From positions 1-41,896 of the forward strand of contig DASRES010000087.1 of the NCBI GenBank assembly GCA_035651955.1: 41,896 nt of DNA, written 5' to 3'. The notes beneath the pieces are model-generated. The model made no database searches, had not been told where the DNA came from, and saw only the letters and a list, made by a program, of their open reading frames with translations. This document shows positions 15,735 to 23,852 of this stretch, one piece after another (the first letter of the stretch is position 1; every line of letters begins with the position of its first letter). Made by a program: the position numbers and the translations under genes. Source of the stretch: Acidimicrobiia bacterium (lineage in GTDB: Bacteria > Actinomycetota > Acidimicrobiia > IMCC26256 > JAMXLJ01).

Positions 15735-16616
15735 ATGGAGACCTCGACCTACGCACCCCACGCCGACGAGCACGACGCTCCCACGCGCTCCGGGATCCTC
15801 GTCGGGCTCGGGACGCTCGCCCTGTTCCTCGTGGCGCTCGCCGTCCGCGACGGCATCCTGTTCGGCCTCGTCGTGGCGGCCGCGATCTTCGTGCCGATCG
15901 AGCGGCTGTTCTCGCTGCACCCGCAGCACGTGTTCCGCGCCGGGTGGCGGACGGACGTCGTGCACTTCGTCGTCAACAACGTCCTGACGACCGTCGGGCT
16001 CGTCGTCGCGGTCGTCGCCGTCGGCGGCTCGCTGCACGCGGTCGTGCCCGACGGCGTGCGTACCGCGGTCGCCTCGCAGCCGTGGGCCGCACAGTTCGGG
16101 GAAGCGTTGCTCGTCACGTCGTTCGCGGGGTACTGGGCCCATCGCACGACGCACCGCGTCCCGTGGCTGTGGCGCTTCCACAAGGTGCACCACTCGATCC
16201 GCGAGATGGACTGGCTCGCGGCGGCGCGCCTGCACCCCGTGGACCAGGCGTTCACGCGGTCGTGCGTCGTGATCCCGTTGTACGTGCTCGGCTTCTCGCG
16301 CGCGACGTTCGGCGCGTTCCTCGTCTTCACCACGCTGCAGGCGCTGTTCATCCACGCGAACGTCCGGCTGACGTTCGGCCCGCTGCGCTACGTGCTCGCG
16401 ACGCCCGAGTTCCACCACTGGCACCACGGCAACGTCGAGGCCGCCTACGACACGAACTTCGCGGGCGAGTTCCCGTTCGTCGACAAGCTCTTCGGCACGC
16501 TCCACCTCCCGCACCGCGAGTGGCCCGAGCGCTACGGCGTCGACGACGAGCTTCCGTCCGGCTACCTCCGCCAGCTCGCGTGGCCGTTCCGCAGCTCGTC
16601 GACGACTTCTGGGTGA
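15735..16616 (+). CDS. Sterol desaturase/fatty acid hydroxylase superfamily membrane diiron enzyme
   Basis: A 293-aa integral membrane protein with about four to five helices. The three histidine boxes of the family are present: HRTTH (136-140), HKVHH (149-153) and HHWHH (227-231), with a further His207 in LFIHANV. These bind two irons for oxygen-dependent hydroxylation or desaturation of lipids such as fatty acids, carotenoids or sterol-like substrates. Length and spacing are normal. The start ATG 15735 has GACACT 6 nt upstream, a weak leaderless-type -10, and no ribosome site. Its 168-bp divergent region with the secreted-protein gene contains PhoP-like repeats that could affect either gene. 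The substrate is unknown. Confidence 0.9.
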   Translation: METSTYAPHADEHDAPTRSGILVGLGTLALFLVALAVRDGILFGLVVAAAIFVPIERLFSLHPQHVFRAGWRTDVVHFVVNNVLTTVGLVVAVVAVGGSLHAVVPDGVRTAVASQPWAAQFGEALLVTSFAGYWAHRTTHRVPWLWRFHKVHHSIREMDWLAAARLHPVDQAFTRSCVVIPLYVLGFSRATFGAFLVFTTLQALFIHANVRLTFGPLRYVLATPEFHHWHHGNVEAAYDTNFAGEFPFVDKLFGTLHLPHREWPERYGVDDELPSGYLRQLAWPFRSSSTTSG

Positions 16617-16629
16617 TCAGCGGGACGCG

Positions 16630-17583
16630 TCATCGCTCCTGCCCCAAAGGTCGTCGAAGGGCGTCGCGCACGACGCGGACGACGAGCTCGGGCCGCTCCC
16701 GAACCATGACCGCGGTGACGTGGACGAGGTGCCACCCCGCGGCGCGAAGCGCGTTCCGCCGGTGCGAGTCGTGCTCGATGCGTGCCCGGCCCGAGTGCCA
16801 ACGCAGGCTGTCGAACTCGATGCCCACGTGCTCGTCGACGTACGCGAGGTCGAGGCGGAAGCGGTGACCGTCGTGCACGACCTCGTGCTGACGCGCCGGC
16901 ACGGGGAGACCGTGCCTCACGAGCAGACGCGCGACGCGGACCTCCCACCCGCTCTCGCTCCGCGGGCCGGGCCGGCGCTCCGCGAGCAGCACGCGGAGCT
17001 GCGCGAGCCCGCGCCGTCCGCGCGCCGGGTGCTCGACCGCGTCCTCGACGGCCCGGGGCGTCGAGAGCTCGCGCCGGAATGCGTCCTCGAGCGCGAGCTC
17101 GAGTGCGTCGCGCCGGAGCACGCCGGCGAGGTCGATGAGCGTACGGGTCGCTGACGTGACCGGCACACCGCCGACCTCGTCGAGGTCGTCGTCGCACCAG
17201 AAGGACGTCCTGTGCACCGTCAACCTGTTCGACCGATGGTCGACGGTCTTGGGGACCGTGATGTCGATCCGGTCCGCCGACACGCCGTCGAGCCCCCACA
17301 GGACACCGGCCGATCGATGGGAGACGACCGCCCCGTGGCCGGCCCACAGGCACGCGGCCAGGCATTCCTGGCGCCCCGACCTCGGGACGCCGCCGATCAC
17401 GTACACGCCCGGCAGGACCCGGCGCCAGCGTCCGGTGTCCACGCGGTGCCGGACCATCTCGGCCGACATGCCGACGAGGAGTGCCTGCCCGCGCGTGACG
17501 ACACCGTGTTGGGCCTCGGCGAGGCGGGCGACCGCCGCGTCCGGGCGACCTCTGGGAGATCGCAGGTGCTCAGTACCGTTCAT
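16630..17583 (-). CDS. AbiEi-type winged-helix plus DUF559 nuclease-fold protein
   Basis: A 317-aa protein. Its N-terminus (about 15-75, AVARLAEAQHGVVTRGQALLVGMSAEMV to RVLPGVYVIGG) matches the winged-helix domain of AbiEi-family antitoxins. Its C-terminus (about 215-310) looks like the DUF559/Vsr-like PD-(D/E)xK fold, with RLDLAYVDEHVGIEFDS giving the Asp and Glu, then HDSHRRNALRAAGWHLVHVT. Such fusions are common in actinobacteria and their role is unclear. No AbiEii nucleotidyltransferase toxin is next to it, so a toxin-antitoxin function is not supported. ATG 17583 directly follows GGGGG, which can pair with CCCCC 12 nt further upstream. It is 30 nt downstream of the next minus-strand gene. 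Confidence 0.8.
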   Translation of the reverse strand: MNGTEHLRSPRGRPDAAVARLAEAQHGVVTRGQALLVGMSAEMVRHRVDTGRWRRVLPGVYVIGGVPRSGRQECLAACLWAGHGAVVSHRSAGVLWGLDGVSADRIDITVPKTVDHRSNRLTVHRTSFWCDDDLDEVGGVPVTSATRTLIDLAGVLRRDALELALEDAFRRELSTPRAVEDAVEHPARGRRGLAQLRVLLAERRPGPRSESGWEVRVARLLVRHGLPVPARQHEVVHDGHRFRLDLAYVDEHVGIEFDSLRWHSGRARIEHDSHRRNALRAAGWHLVHVTAVMVRERPELVVRVVRDALRRPLGQER

Positions 17584-17613
17584 CCCCCAGAGATGACCAC
17601 GGGGGTGTGACGG

Positions 17614-19851
17614 TCACGTCGCGTGCGGTCTCAGCGCGAACCGCGCCGCGAGGTACACGAACGCGGCGTTCGCGACGCCGAGCATCATCCCGGGGACGGC
17701 GATGCCGGAGTCCTTCAGCGCGACGCCGAGCACGAGGAGGACGAGCAACGCGACGAGCGCGGCGCGCAACGTCGGGACGCGCTGCTCGATCGCGGCGAGC
17801 GGACGCGGCGTCGCCCACGCGAGGAACGCGAGGAACAGCAGGATCCCGATCGTCATCAGCGTCCAGACCGAGTGTCCGAACGTGCCCAGGCTCTCGTCGG
17901 CCTTGCGGTGGATCACCAGCCAGAATCCGTGCCATCCCTCGTTGGCGACCTGCTCGAAGAAGCGCCCGACGTGCGTCCGGCTCGCGGCGGGCCGCGCGAG
18001 ATCGACGAAACCGATCGCGACGCCGATGACGACGGCCAGCGCGCCGAGACCGAGCACCGTGCGCAGGTTCGGTGTCCGCCCGCTCAGCAACAGCAGCGCC
18101 AGCGCGAACACGGGCGCGGCCGCGAGCGAGCCGCCGAAGTTCTGGCCCCAGAACGGGGCTGCGACGACGACGAGCACGGCGACGAGCAGGCCGCACGCGA
18201 CCGCGAACCCGCCGCGCCCGCGCCACCGCCACGCGACGAGACCAGCGAGCAGCAGCGCCGCCGCGGTGAGCTGCGAGTACGCCATGTTGCCGAGCCCGGC
18301 GACACGGATGCCGACGGTCGGCGTGTAGCCGAAGACCGAGTTCAGCTCGAGGTGCGCGCCGCTCAGCGCGTCGCCGACGTGCAGGACGACGAGGGCGCCG
18401 AGCGCGAGCAGCAGCGGGACGAGCGCCCCCCGGCGGCCGAGCACGATGCACAGCGAGCCGAACAGTGCCGCCGTGCCGACGAGGAACGCCCAGTAGGCCA
18501 CGCTGCCGCGGGCGCTGAAGCCGAGCACCGGCGCGAGGTATGTCGCCGCGAGGAACCCGACGAGCGCGAGGGCCGTGATCTCGAGGTACGCGCCGACACG
18601 TGTCGCGCGTGTCGCGAGCGCGAGCACCGTCAGCGCGGCGAGGAACATCGACAGGGCGACGAACACCGCGGCGGCCGTCCCGAGCGTCGCGTCACGGAAG
18701 CGTGCTGCGCCGTTCGCGTCCGCCAGGAACGAGATGTGCTGGGCGAACGACCCGCCGGCCGACGCGTCGACCATCGGTCGCCCCTCCATCGTGTCCGGTC
18801 GCGCGACGCCCGCGAGCTGCAGCACCGTCGGCGCGACGTCGACGATCTGGACGAAGCCCGCGCGTCGTGTCGTGGACGAGCGCAGCAGGCCGGGCTCGAC
18901 GCCGGGCGCGCGCAACGCGGCGACCGTCAACGCGAGATGCCCGGCCGGGTGGTACGGCCCGACGACGAGCACCGCGTCGCGACGCGGATCGACGCGTTGC
19001 AGCAGCCGGCCGACGAGCTGGTCGGCGCGCTCCAGCGCGTCTTCGCGCGTCACGGCGCGCGCGAAGTTCCCGAGCGTCGGGCGGGCGGCATCGGCGCGGG
19101 CGAGGTCGGATGCCTCGACGAGCACGACCGAGCGGTCCTTCCACACCGCGTCGAACGCGCGGAGCACCGCGGCCTGGTTCGTGCGCACGCCGAACGGTGC
19201 CGACGGGCTGCGTGTCAGCAGTGACTCGTCGACGACCCCACCGTCCACTTGTCCGGTGCTGTCCGCGAGCCCGAGGGCGGCCTCGCGGTGGAGCGTGACG
19301 GACGGCGGCCGCGGTCCGGGTTGGTCGGCGTTCGCGATGACCGCGGTGTGCCATCCCGCGCCGTGCAACGCGTCGGCGAGCGCGCCCGGGTGCGCGTCGA
19401 ACAGCAGACGGGCGTTCCGAGCCGCGATCTCCGGTGCGCCGAGCGCGAGGACCGCGCCGTGAGGAGGGCGTCCCGTGCGACGCTCGAACGCGTTCGCCGC
19501 GGTGTCCGTCCCGAACCGCTCGCCCGGTCCGAGGGCGAGGCCGTCGGCGGTCGGGACGCCGACGACGCGCGTCCCCGCGCCGATCGTGCCGTAGCCGTCG
19601 CCCGGCGTCGTCTGCGAGGCGACCGAGCGCGTCGACAGGTCGGCGATGCCCGATCCGGCGAGGAGCCGGCGCAGGTTGGGCAGGTTCGCGTCGCGCACGT
19701 CTGCCCACGAGACCGTCGGCAACGAGACGACGAGCACACGCCGGACGGGCGCGGTCGTGGTCGCGCGGCCTGCGCCGGCGGGTGCCGCGGCCACCACGAC
19801 CAGCACGAACGTCACGAGCGCGCTCGTGACGAGCACGCGGCGGCGGTTCAT
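17614..19851 (-). CDS. Alkaline-phosphatase-like ectodomain fused to a multi-TM membrane domain
   Basis: A 745-aa protein. A signal peptide or first helix (about 8-27) is followed by an extracellular domain (about 35-385) with the overall pattern of alkaline phosphatase-superfamily enzymes: LPNLRRLLAGSGIADLST, PGDGYGTIGAGTR, then FVQIVDVAPTVLQLAGV near its end. The metal-binding Asp and the DHG/H ligands of active members are not seen (VLVVSLPTVSWAD, VLVVGPYHPAGH), so it is probably not a metal-dependent hydrolase. The C-terminal half has about 11 membrane helices (390-740). It is divergent from the GT39-like gene, which fits a role in envelope glycan or lipid-linked sugar handling, but no reaction can be assigned. 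Confidence 0.7.
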   Translation of the reverse strand: MNRRRVLVTSALVTFVLVVVAAAPAGAGRATTTAPVRRVLVVSLPTVSWADVRDANLPNLRRLLAGSGIADLSTRSVASQTTPGDGYGTIGAGTRVVGVPTADGLALGPGERFGTDTAANAFERRTGRPPHGAVLALGAPEIAARNARLLFDAHPGALADALHGAGWHTAVIANADQPGPRPPSVTLHREAALGLADSTGQVDGGVVDESLLTRSPSAPFGVRTNQAAVLRAFDAVWKDRSVVLVEASDLARADAARPTLGNFARAVTREDALERADQLVGRLLQRVDPRRDAVLVVGPYHPAGHLALTVAALRAPGVEPGLLRSSTTRRAGFVQIVDVAPTVLQLAGVARPDTMEGRPMVDASAGGSFAQHISFLADANGAARFRDATLGTAAAVFVALSMFLAALTVLALATRATRVGAYLEITALALVGFLAATYLAPVLGFSARGSVAYWAFLVGTAALFGSLCIVLGRRGALVPLLLALGALVVLHVGDALSGAHLELNSVFGYTPTVGIRVAGLGNMAYSQLTAAALLLAGLVAWRWRGRGGFAVACGLLVAVLVVVAAPFWGQNFGGSLAAAPVFALALLLLSGRTPNLRTVLGLGALAVVIGVAIGFVDLARPAASRTHVGRFFEQVANEGWHGFWLVIHRKADESLGTFGHSVWTLMTIGILLFLAFLAWATPRPLAAIEQRVPTLRAALVALLVLLVLGVALKDSGIAVPGMMLGVANAAFVYLAARFALRPHAT

Positions 19852-20003
19852 GCGCGGCCGCCGATCCCGACCGTGACGCAGGGTGACGGCATGGGCAAGT
19901 ATTCGGGTGGCAGGCTCGGTGGTGGAGCCGCCAGGCGTGATCCCGAGCGGGTCGCGACCTGCGCGTCACAATGTCCGAGGCGACGACCGGGTGAGGGAGC
20001 CGC

Positions 20004-21551
20004 GTGGATTCCGGGACGGTGCTCCGCGCCGGGCCAGCGACCAGCGTCGAGGCGCGCGAAGGCGCCGGCGCGGCGGATCGCGGCCTGTCGCGCCCGTTCC
20101 GGCCGTGGCGCCTGCTCGCGTGCCTGCTCCTGCTGCTCGCCGCGCTGCACGCCGCGGGGTACGTCGTCGACGTCTTCAATTCCGACGAGACGTACCTCGC
20201 GACGCAGGCGCAGGTCCTCAACCACGGCGGCCGTCTCTATCACGACGCCGTCGACCGCAAGCCACCGCTCGTCCCGTACCTGTATGCCGTCACGTTCCGC
20301 GTCTTCCACACCAACGGACTCTGGACGGTACGCGTTCTCGCGGTGATCGCGGCCGCGCTCACGGCCTGGCTCGTCGCGATCGAGGCGCGCCGCCGGTACG
20401 GGGACCGCGCCGCATGGATCGCCGGGCTCCTGTGCGCGTTCGGCACGCTGCTGTTCGTCCCGCAGGACGGGCAGGCCGCGAACTTCGAGATCTTCATGCT
20501 CCCCGCGATGACGGCAGGCTTCGTCCTGGCGCGCCGCAAGCAACCAGCCGCGTCGGGCGCGGCACTCGCGGTCGCCACGCTCGCGAAGCAGACGGCGGCC
20601 GCGACGCTGCTGCCGGTGCTGTACGTCGTCGCGAAGACGAAGGGCAAACGTGGGGTACGCGACGCGCTGCTCGGGTTCGTCGTGCCGATCGCCATCGTGG
20701 CGTTGCTCGTCGGACCGGGCGAGCTGCTGTTCTGGGCCGTGCTCGGCAACGGGAGCTACATCGAGGTCAAGAACGCGTCGATGTTCGTCGTCGCGCGCTT
20801 CCTCGGGAAGACCGGCGCGTACGTGGGTGCCAACCTGCCGCTGCTCTGGGCGGTGCCGTTCACACTGCGCTCGCGCCGCGAGAACGCCGACCTGTGGTTG
20901 TGGCTCCTGTCGGGCGCCGTCTCCGTCGCGATCGGCTTCCGGTTCTTCGGCCACTACTACCTGCAGCTGCTCCCGCCGCTCGCGCTCCTCGCCACCGGCT
21001 TCCTCGCGCGGCGCCACGTCGCGTTCGCGGTCGGCACGATCGTGTTCGCGGCGATGATCGCTACCGGCTTCTCGATCGCCGCGTTCTGGGCCGACCGCAT
21101 CGACAACGAGCCCGCGTACGCGCAGGTCAGCCGGTTCCTCGAGAGCCACACCCGCCCGCAGGACCGTGTCCTCGTGTGGGGTCACCTGCCCGAGATCTAC
21201 TGGGCGTCGGGTCGCGAGCCGGCGACGCGGTTCATCACGACGGGGTTCCTCACGGGGCACTGGGGCGGGCGGCCGCCCCAGGAGGTCTCCCCGGACCTCG
21301 CGACGCCGGGCGCGTGGGCCGAGTTCTACCAGGACTTCGCGACGCATCCGCCCGAGTACCTGCTCGACACGTCGCCCGCGAAGGTGCGCGGCTCGCAGTA
21401 CTACCCGATCGTCAACTACCCGAGCCTCGCCGCGCTCGTGGCGGACAACTACACGTACGTGCGGTCGATCGACAAGATCGGCGTGTACCGCCTGCACGCC
21501 ACGCCGAGCAGCCTGCGCGAGCAGGCGCTGACGCTGGCGGCCGCGAGTTGA
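20004..21551 (+). CDS. GT39/ArnT-like membrane glycosyltransferase
   Basis: A 515-aa GT-C fold membrane protein. After the first helix (about 36-56) the outer loop has FNSDETYLATQAQVL with Asp61-Glu62, the acidic pair that binds the metal and polyprenyl-phosphate sugar in PMT_2-type enzymes, then GRLYHDAVDRKPPLVPYLYA. About 9-10 helices follow, and a soluble C-terminal region (about 375-505) faces outside. It should transfer a sugar from a lipid carrier to an envelope acceptor. GTG 20004 has a good ribosome site (GAGGGAG). It overlaps the following small membrane protein gene by 4 nt (TTGA) and is divergent from the phosphatase-like gene. Confidence 0.85.
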   Translation: MDSGTVLRAGPATSVEAREGAGAADRGLSRPFRPWRLLACLLLLLAALHAAGYVVDVFNSDETYLATQAQVLNHGGRLYHDAVDRKPPLVPYLYAVTFRVFHTNGLWTVRVLAVIAAALTAWLVAIEARRRYGDRAAWIAGLLCAFGTLLFVPQDGQAANFEIFMLPAMTAGFVLARRKQPAASGAALAVATLAKQTAAATLLPVLYVVAKTKGKRGVRDALLGFVVPIAIVALLVGPGELLFWAVLGNGSYIEVKNASMFVVARFLGKTGAYVGANLPLLWAVPFTLRSRRENADLWLWLLSGAVSVAIGFRFFGHYYLQLLPPLALLATGFLARRHVAFAVGTIVFAAMIATGFSIAAFWADRIDNEPAYAQVSRFLESHTRPQDRVLVWGHLPEIYWASGREPATRFITTGFLTGHWGGRPPQEVSPDLATPGAWAEFYQDFATHPPEYLLDTSPAKVRGSQYYPIVNYPSLAALVADNYTYVRSIDKIGVYRLHATPSSLREQALTLAAAS

Positions 21552-21805
21552 TCCCCTCGCAGCGCGTGCCCTGGTTCCGCGAGCGGCGGCTCGCTCTCGC
21601 GCTCGCGATCCTCGTCGCCGCGCTGTTCGCCGGTCGCATCATCGGGTTCGTCGTCGACGTCCTGGGCATCCACGCGCTGCACGGGCTGTCGTCACCGGCG
21701 GCGAAGGTCGTCGGCGCGATCGGCTTCGTCTACTCGGTCATGCTGATCTTCGAGACGTTCAGCGGCGCGCGCGGCGCGACCGACGAGCGCGACGAGCGCG
21801 GCTGA
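21548..21805 (+). CDS. Small two-helix membrane protein
   Basis: An 85-aa protein coupled to the GT39-like gene: TTG 21548 overlaps its stop (TTGA). GTG 21566 is an in-frame alternative. Two hydrophobic helices (about 16-40, LALALAILVAALFAGRIIGF, and 50-70, VVGAIGFVYSVMLIFET) are joined by a short loop, and a charged tail (ATDERDERG) follows. No family is recognised. The overlap suggests it is a partner or accessory of the glycosyltransferase. Confidence 0.6.
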   Translation: MIPSQRVPWFRERRLALALAILVAALFAGRIIGFVVDVLGIHALHGLSSPAAKVVGAIGFVYSVMLIFETFSGARGATDERDERG

Positions 21806-21845
21806 TTCACCCGGGGACGGGTCCGCACGGACAACGGAGGTTGGG

Positions 21846-23783
21846 ATGGCTTCGGTCGAGGTTCCCGCGTCGGAGACGGTCGTGACGCATCCGCTGGAGC
21901 CGTTGAGCGCCGAGGAGATCTCGTCGGCGGTGGAGCTCCTGCGCGAGAAGCGTTCGCTGCCCGACACGGCGAGGTTCTCGTACGTCGCGCTGCACGAGCC
22001 CGACAAGGACGCGCTCGCAGCCTTCGAGTCGTCGGGCACGGAGGTCGACCGGTGCGCGGACGCGATCGTCATCGACCGCGCCACCGGTGTCGTCTCGGAG
22101 GCCGTCGTGTCGTTGACCGCGCGTGACGTCGTCTCGTTCGTCGACGTCCCCGACGTGCAGCCCGCGCTGCTGTTCGAGGACTGTCTCGAGGCGATCCTCG
22201 CGGTCAAGGAGGACGCGCGCTGGCAGGAGGCGATGCGCCGCCGCGGCATCACCGACTTCGACCACGTCCAGCTCGACCCGTGGCCCGCCGGGCGGTTCGG
22301 CGTCGACGTCGAGGACGGCCGCCGGCTGACCCGCGTCGTGTCCTACGTGCGCCACGGCGACGCCGACAACGGCTACGCGCACCCGATCGAGGGCGTGCTC
22401 GTCTACTACGACTTCCATGGGCACGAGGTGGTGCAGGTCGAGGACTTCGGGATCACGCCGATCCCGCACGAGTGCTCGAACTACGACGCCGAGAGTCTCG
22501 GCGCCCCGTTGCGCACGGATCGCAAGCCGCTCGAGATCACGCAGCCCGAGGGGCCGAGCTTCACGGTGGAGGGCCACGAGGTGCGGTGGCAGCGGTGGAG
22601 CTTCCGCGTGTCGATGCACCCGATGCACGGTCTCGTCCTGCACACCGTCGGCTACGAGGACGGCGGCCGTGTCCGGCCGATCCTGCACCGCGCCGCGCTG
22701 AGCGAGATGGTCGTGCCGTACGGCCACCCGAGCCCGATGCACGCGTGGAAGAACGCGTTCGACGCGGGGGAGTGGGGCCTCGGCCGGATGGTGAACTCGC
22801 TCGCGCTCGGGTGCGACTGCCTCGGTGTCATCCGGTACTTCGACGCCGTGATGGCGACCGAGACCGGTGACCCGTACGTCGTGGAGAAGGCGATCTGTCT
22901 CCACGAGGAGGACTACGGGATCCTGTGGAAGCACGTCGACATGCACACCGGCAACGTCGAGGTGCGCCGCCGCCGCCGGCTGGTCGTCAGCTCGATCCAC
23001 ACGGTCGGCAACTACGAGTACGGGTTCTACTGGTACCTGTACGAGGACGGCATGATCCAGCACGAGGCGAAGCTCACCGGGATCATGCAGACGATGGCCG
23101 TCGACCCGGGCGCGAACGGCGACGGGTTGCGCTGCGCGGAGATGGTCGCGCCCGGTCTCGCCGCGCCGAACCACCAGCACCTGTTCAACTTCCGTCTCGA
23201 CTTCGACGTCGACGGCACGACCAACTCGGTGTACGAGGTCGACGTCGAGCCGCTGCCGACGGGTTCGGACAACCCGCTCGCGAACTCGTTCGTCACGAAG
23301 CCGACGCTGCTCGCGCGTGAGTCGGACGCGCAGCGGGTCGTCGACCCCGGGCGCAGCCGCACGTGGAAGATCGTCAACCCGCACCGCACGAACCGGCTCG
23401 GCCAGCCCGTCGGCTACAAGCTCATCCCGGGTTCCACGCCGACCTTGCTCGCGTCACCCGACTCGAGCATCTCGCGTCGCGCGACGTTCGCGACCAAGAA
23501 CCTGTGGGTGACGCCGTACGCGCGCGACGAGATGCGCGCCGCCGGCGAGTACCCCAACCAGCACGCAGGCGGCGCGGGCCTCCCGGAATGGACGGCGCGC
23601 GACCGACCCCTCGAGGACACCGACGTCGTCGTCTGGTACACGTTCGGCGTCACCCACGTGCCGCGCCCCGAGGACTGGCCGGTGATGCCCGTGGAGTACG
23701 CGGGCTTCACGCTCGTGCCGGTCGGCTTCTTCGACCGCAACCCGAGCCTGGACGTCGCGCCGCAGGAGCACTGCGCCCACTGA
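21846..23783 (+). CDS. Copper-containing primary-amine oxidase
   Basis: A 645-aa enzyme, normal for cytoplasmic actinobacterial amine oxidases such as the Arthrobacter enzymes; no signal peptide. It oxidises primary amines to aldehydes with ammonia and hydrogen peroxide. The topaquinone precursor is Tyr390 in TVGNYEYG, the catalytic base is Asp306 in NAFDAGEWGLG, and the copper ligands are His443 and His445 (NHQHLF) and His604 (GVTHVPRPEDWPVMP). All are present, so an active, self-processing enzyme is expected. ATG 21846 follows a GGAGG ribosome site at 7-8 nt. A long hairpin lies between its stop and lysS. Aldehyde dehydrogenase, the usual partner, is not in the window. Confidence 0.95.
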   Translation: MASVEVPASETVVTHPLEPLSAEEISSAVELLREKRSLPDTARFSYVALHEPDKDALAAFESSGTEVDRCADAIVIDRATGVVSEAVVSLTARDVVSFVDVPDVQPALLFEDCLEAILAVKEDARWQEAMRRRGITDFDHVQLDPWPAGRFGVDVEDGRRLTRVVSYVRHGDADNGYAHPIEGVLVYYDFHGHEVVQVEDFGITPIPHECSNYDAESLGAPLRTDRKPLEITQPEGPSFTVEGHEVRWQRWSFRVSMHPMHGLVLHTVGYEDGGRVRPILHRAALSEMVVPYGHPSPMHAWKNAFDAGEWGLGRMVNSLALGCDCLGVIRYFDAVMATETGDPYVVEKAICLHEEDYGILWKHVDMHTGNVEVRRRRRLVVSSIHTVGNYEYGFYWYLYEDGMIQHEAKLTGIMQTMAVDPGANGDGLRCAEMVAPGLAAPNHQHLFNFRLDFDVDGTTNSVYEVDVEPLPTGSDNPLANSFVTKPTLLARESDAQRVVDPGRSRTWKIVNPHRTNRLGQPVGYKLIPGSTPTLLASPDSSISRRATFATKNLWVTPYARDEMRAAGEYPNQHAGGAGLPEWTARDRPLEDTDVVVWYTFGVTHVPRPEDWPVMPVEYAGFTLVPVGFFDRNPSLDVAPQEHCAH

Positions 23784-23791
23784 CCCTGCGA

Positions 23792-23838
23792 AAGATGCGG
23801 CACTGACATACGGAAGGCGTACGTCAGTGCCGCATCTT
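23792..23838 (+). terminator. 21-bp hairpin between amine oxidase and lysS
   Basis: Arms 23792-23812 and 23818-23838 pair over 20 of 21 positions (one A-C mismatch) around loop GAAGG. There is no U-run. The right arm ends 1 nt before the -10 box of lysS (23840-23845), so the element could end the amine oxidase transcript, influence lysS initiation, or both. Confidence 0.6.
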
Positions 23839-23839
23839 C

Positions 23840-23845
23840 TAACGT
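23840..23845 (+). promoter_or_regulatory. Leaderless-type -10 box (TAACGT) of lysS
   Basis: TAACGT ends 7 nt before ATG 23853. It overlaps an alternative GTG start (23844), which is the argument for ATG 23853 as the true start. Confidence 0.5.
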
Positions 23846-23852
23846 GAGCGCG

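Noticed and set aside
16630-17583. Toxin-antitoxin module of the AbiE type
   Set aside because: No AbiEii-like nucleotidyltransferase gene lies on either side.
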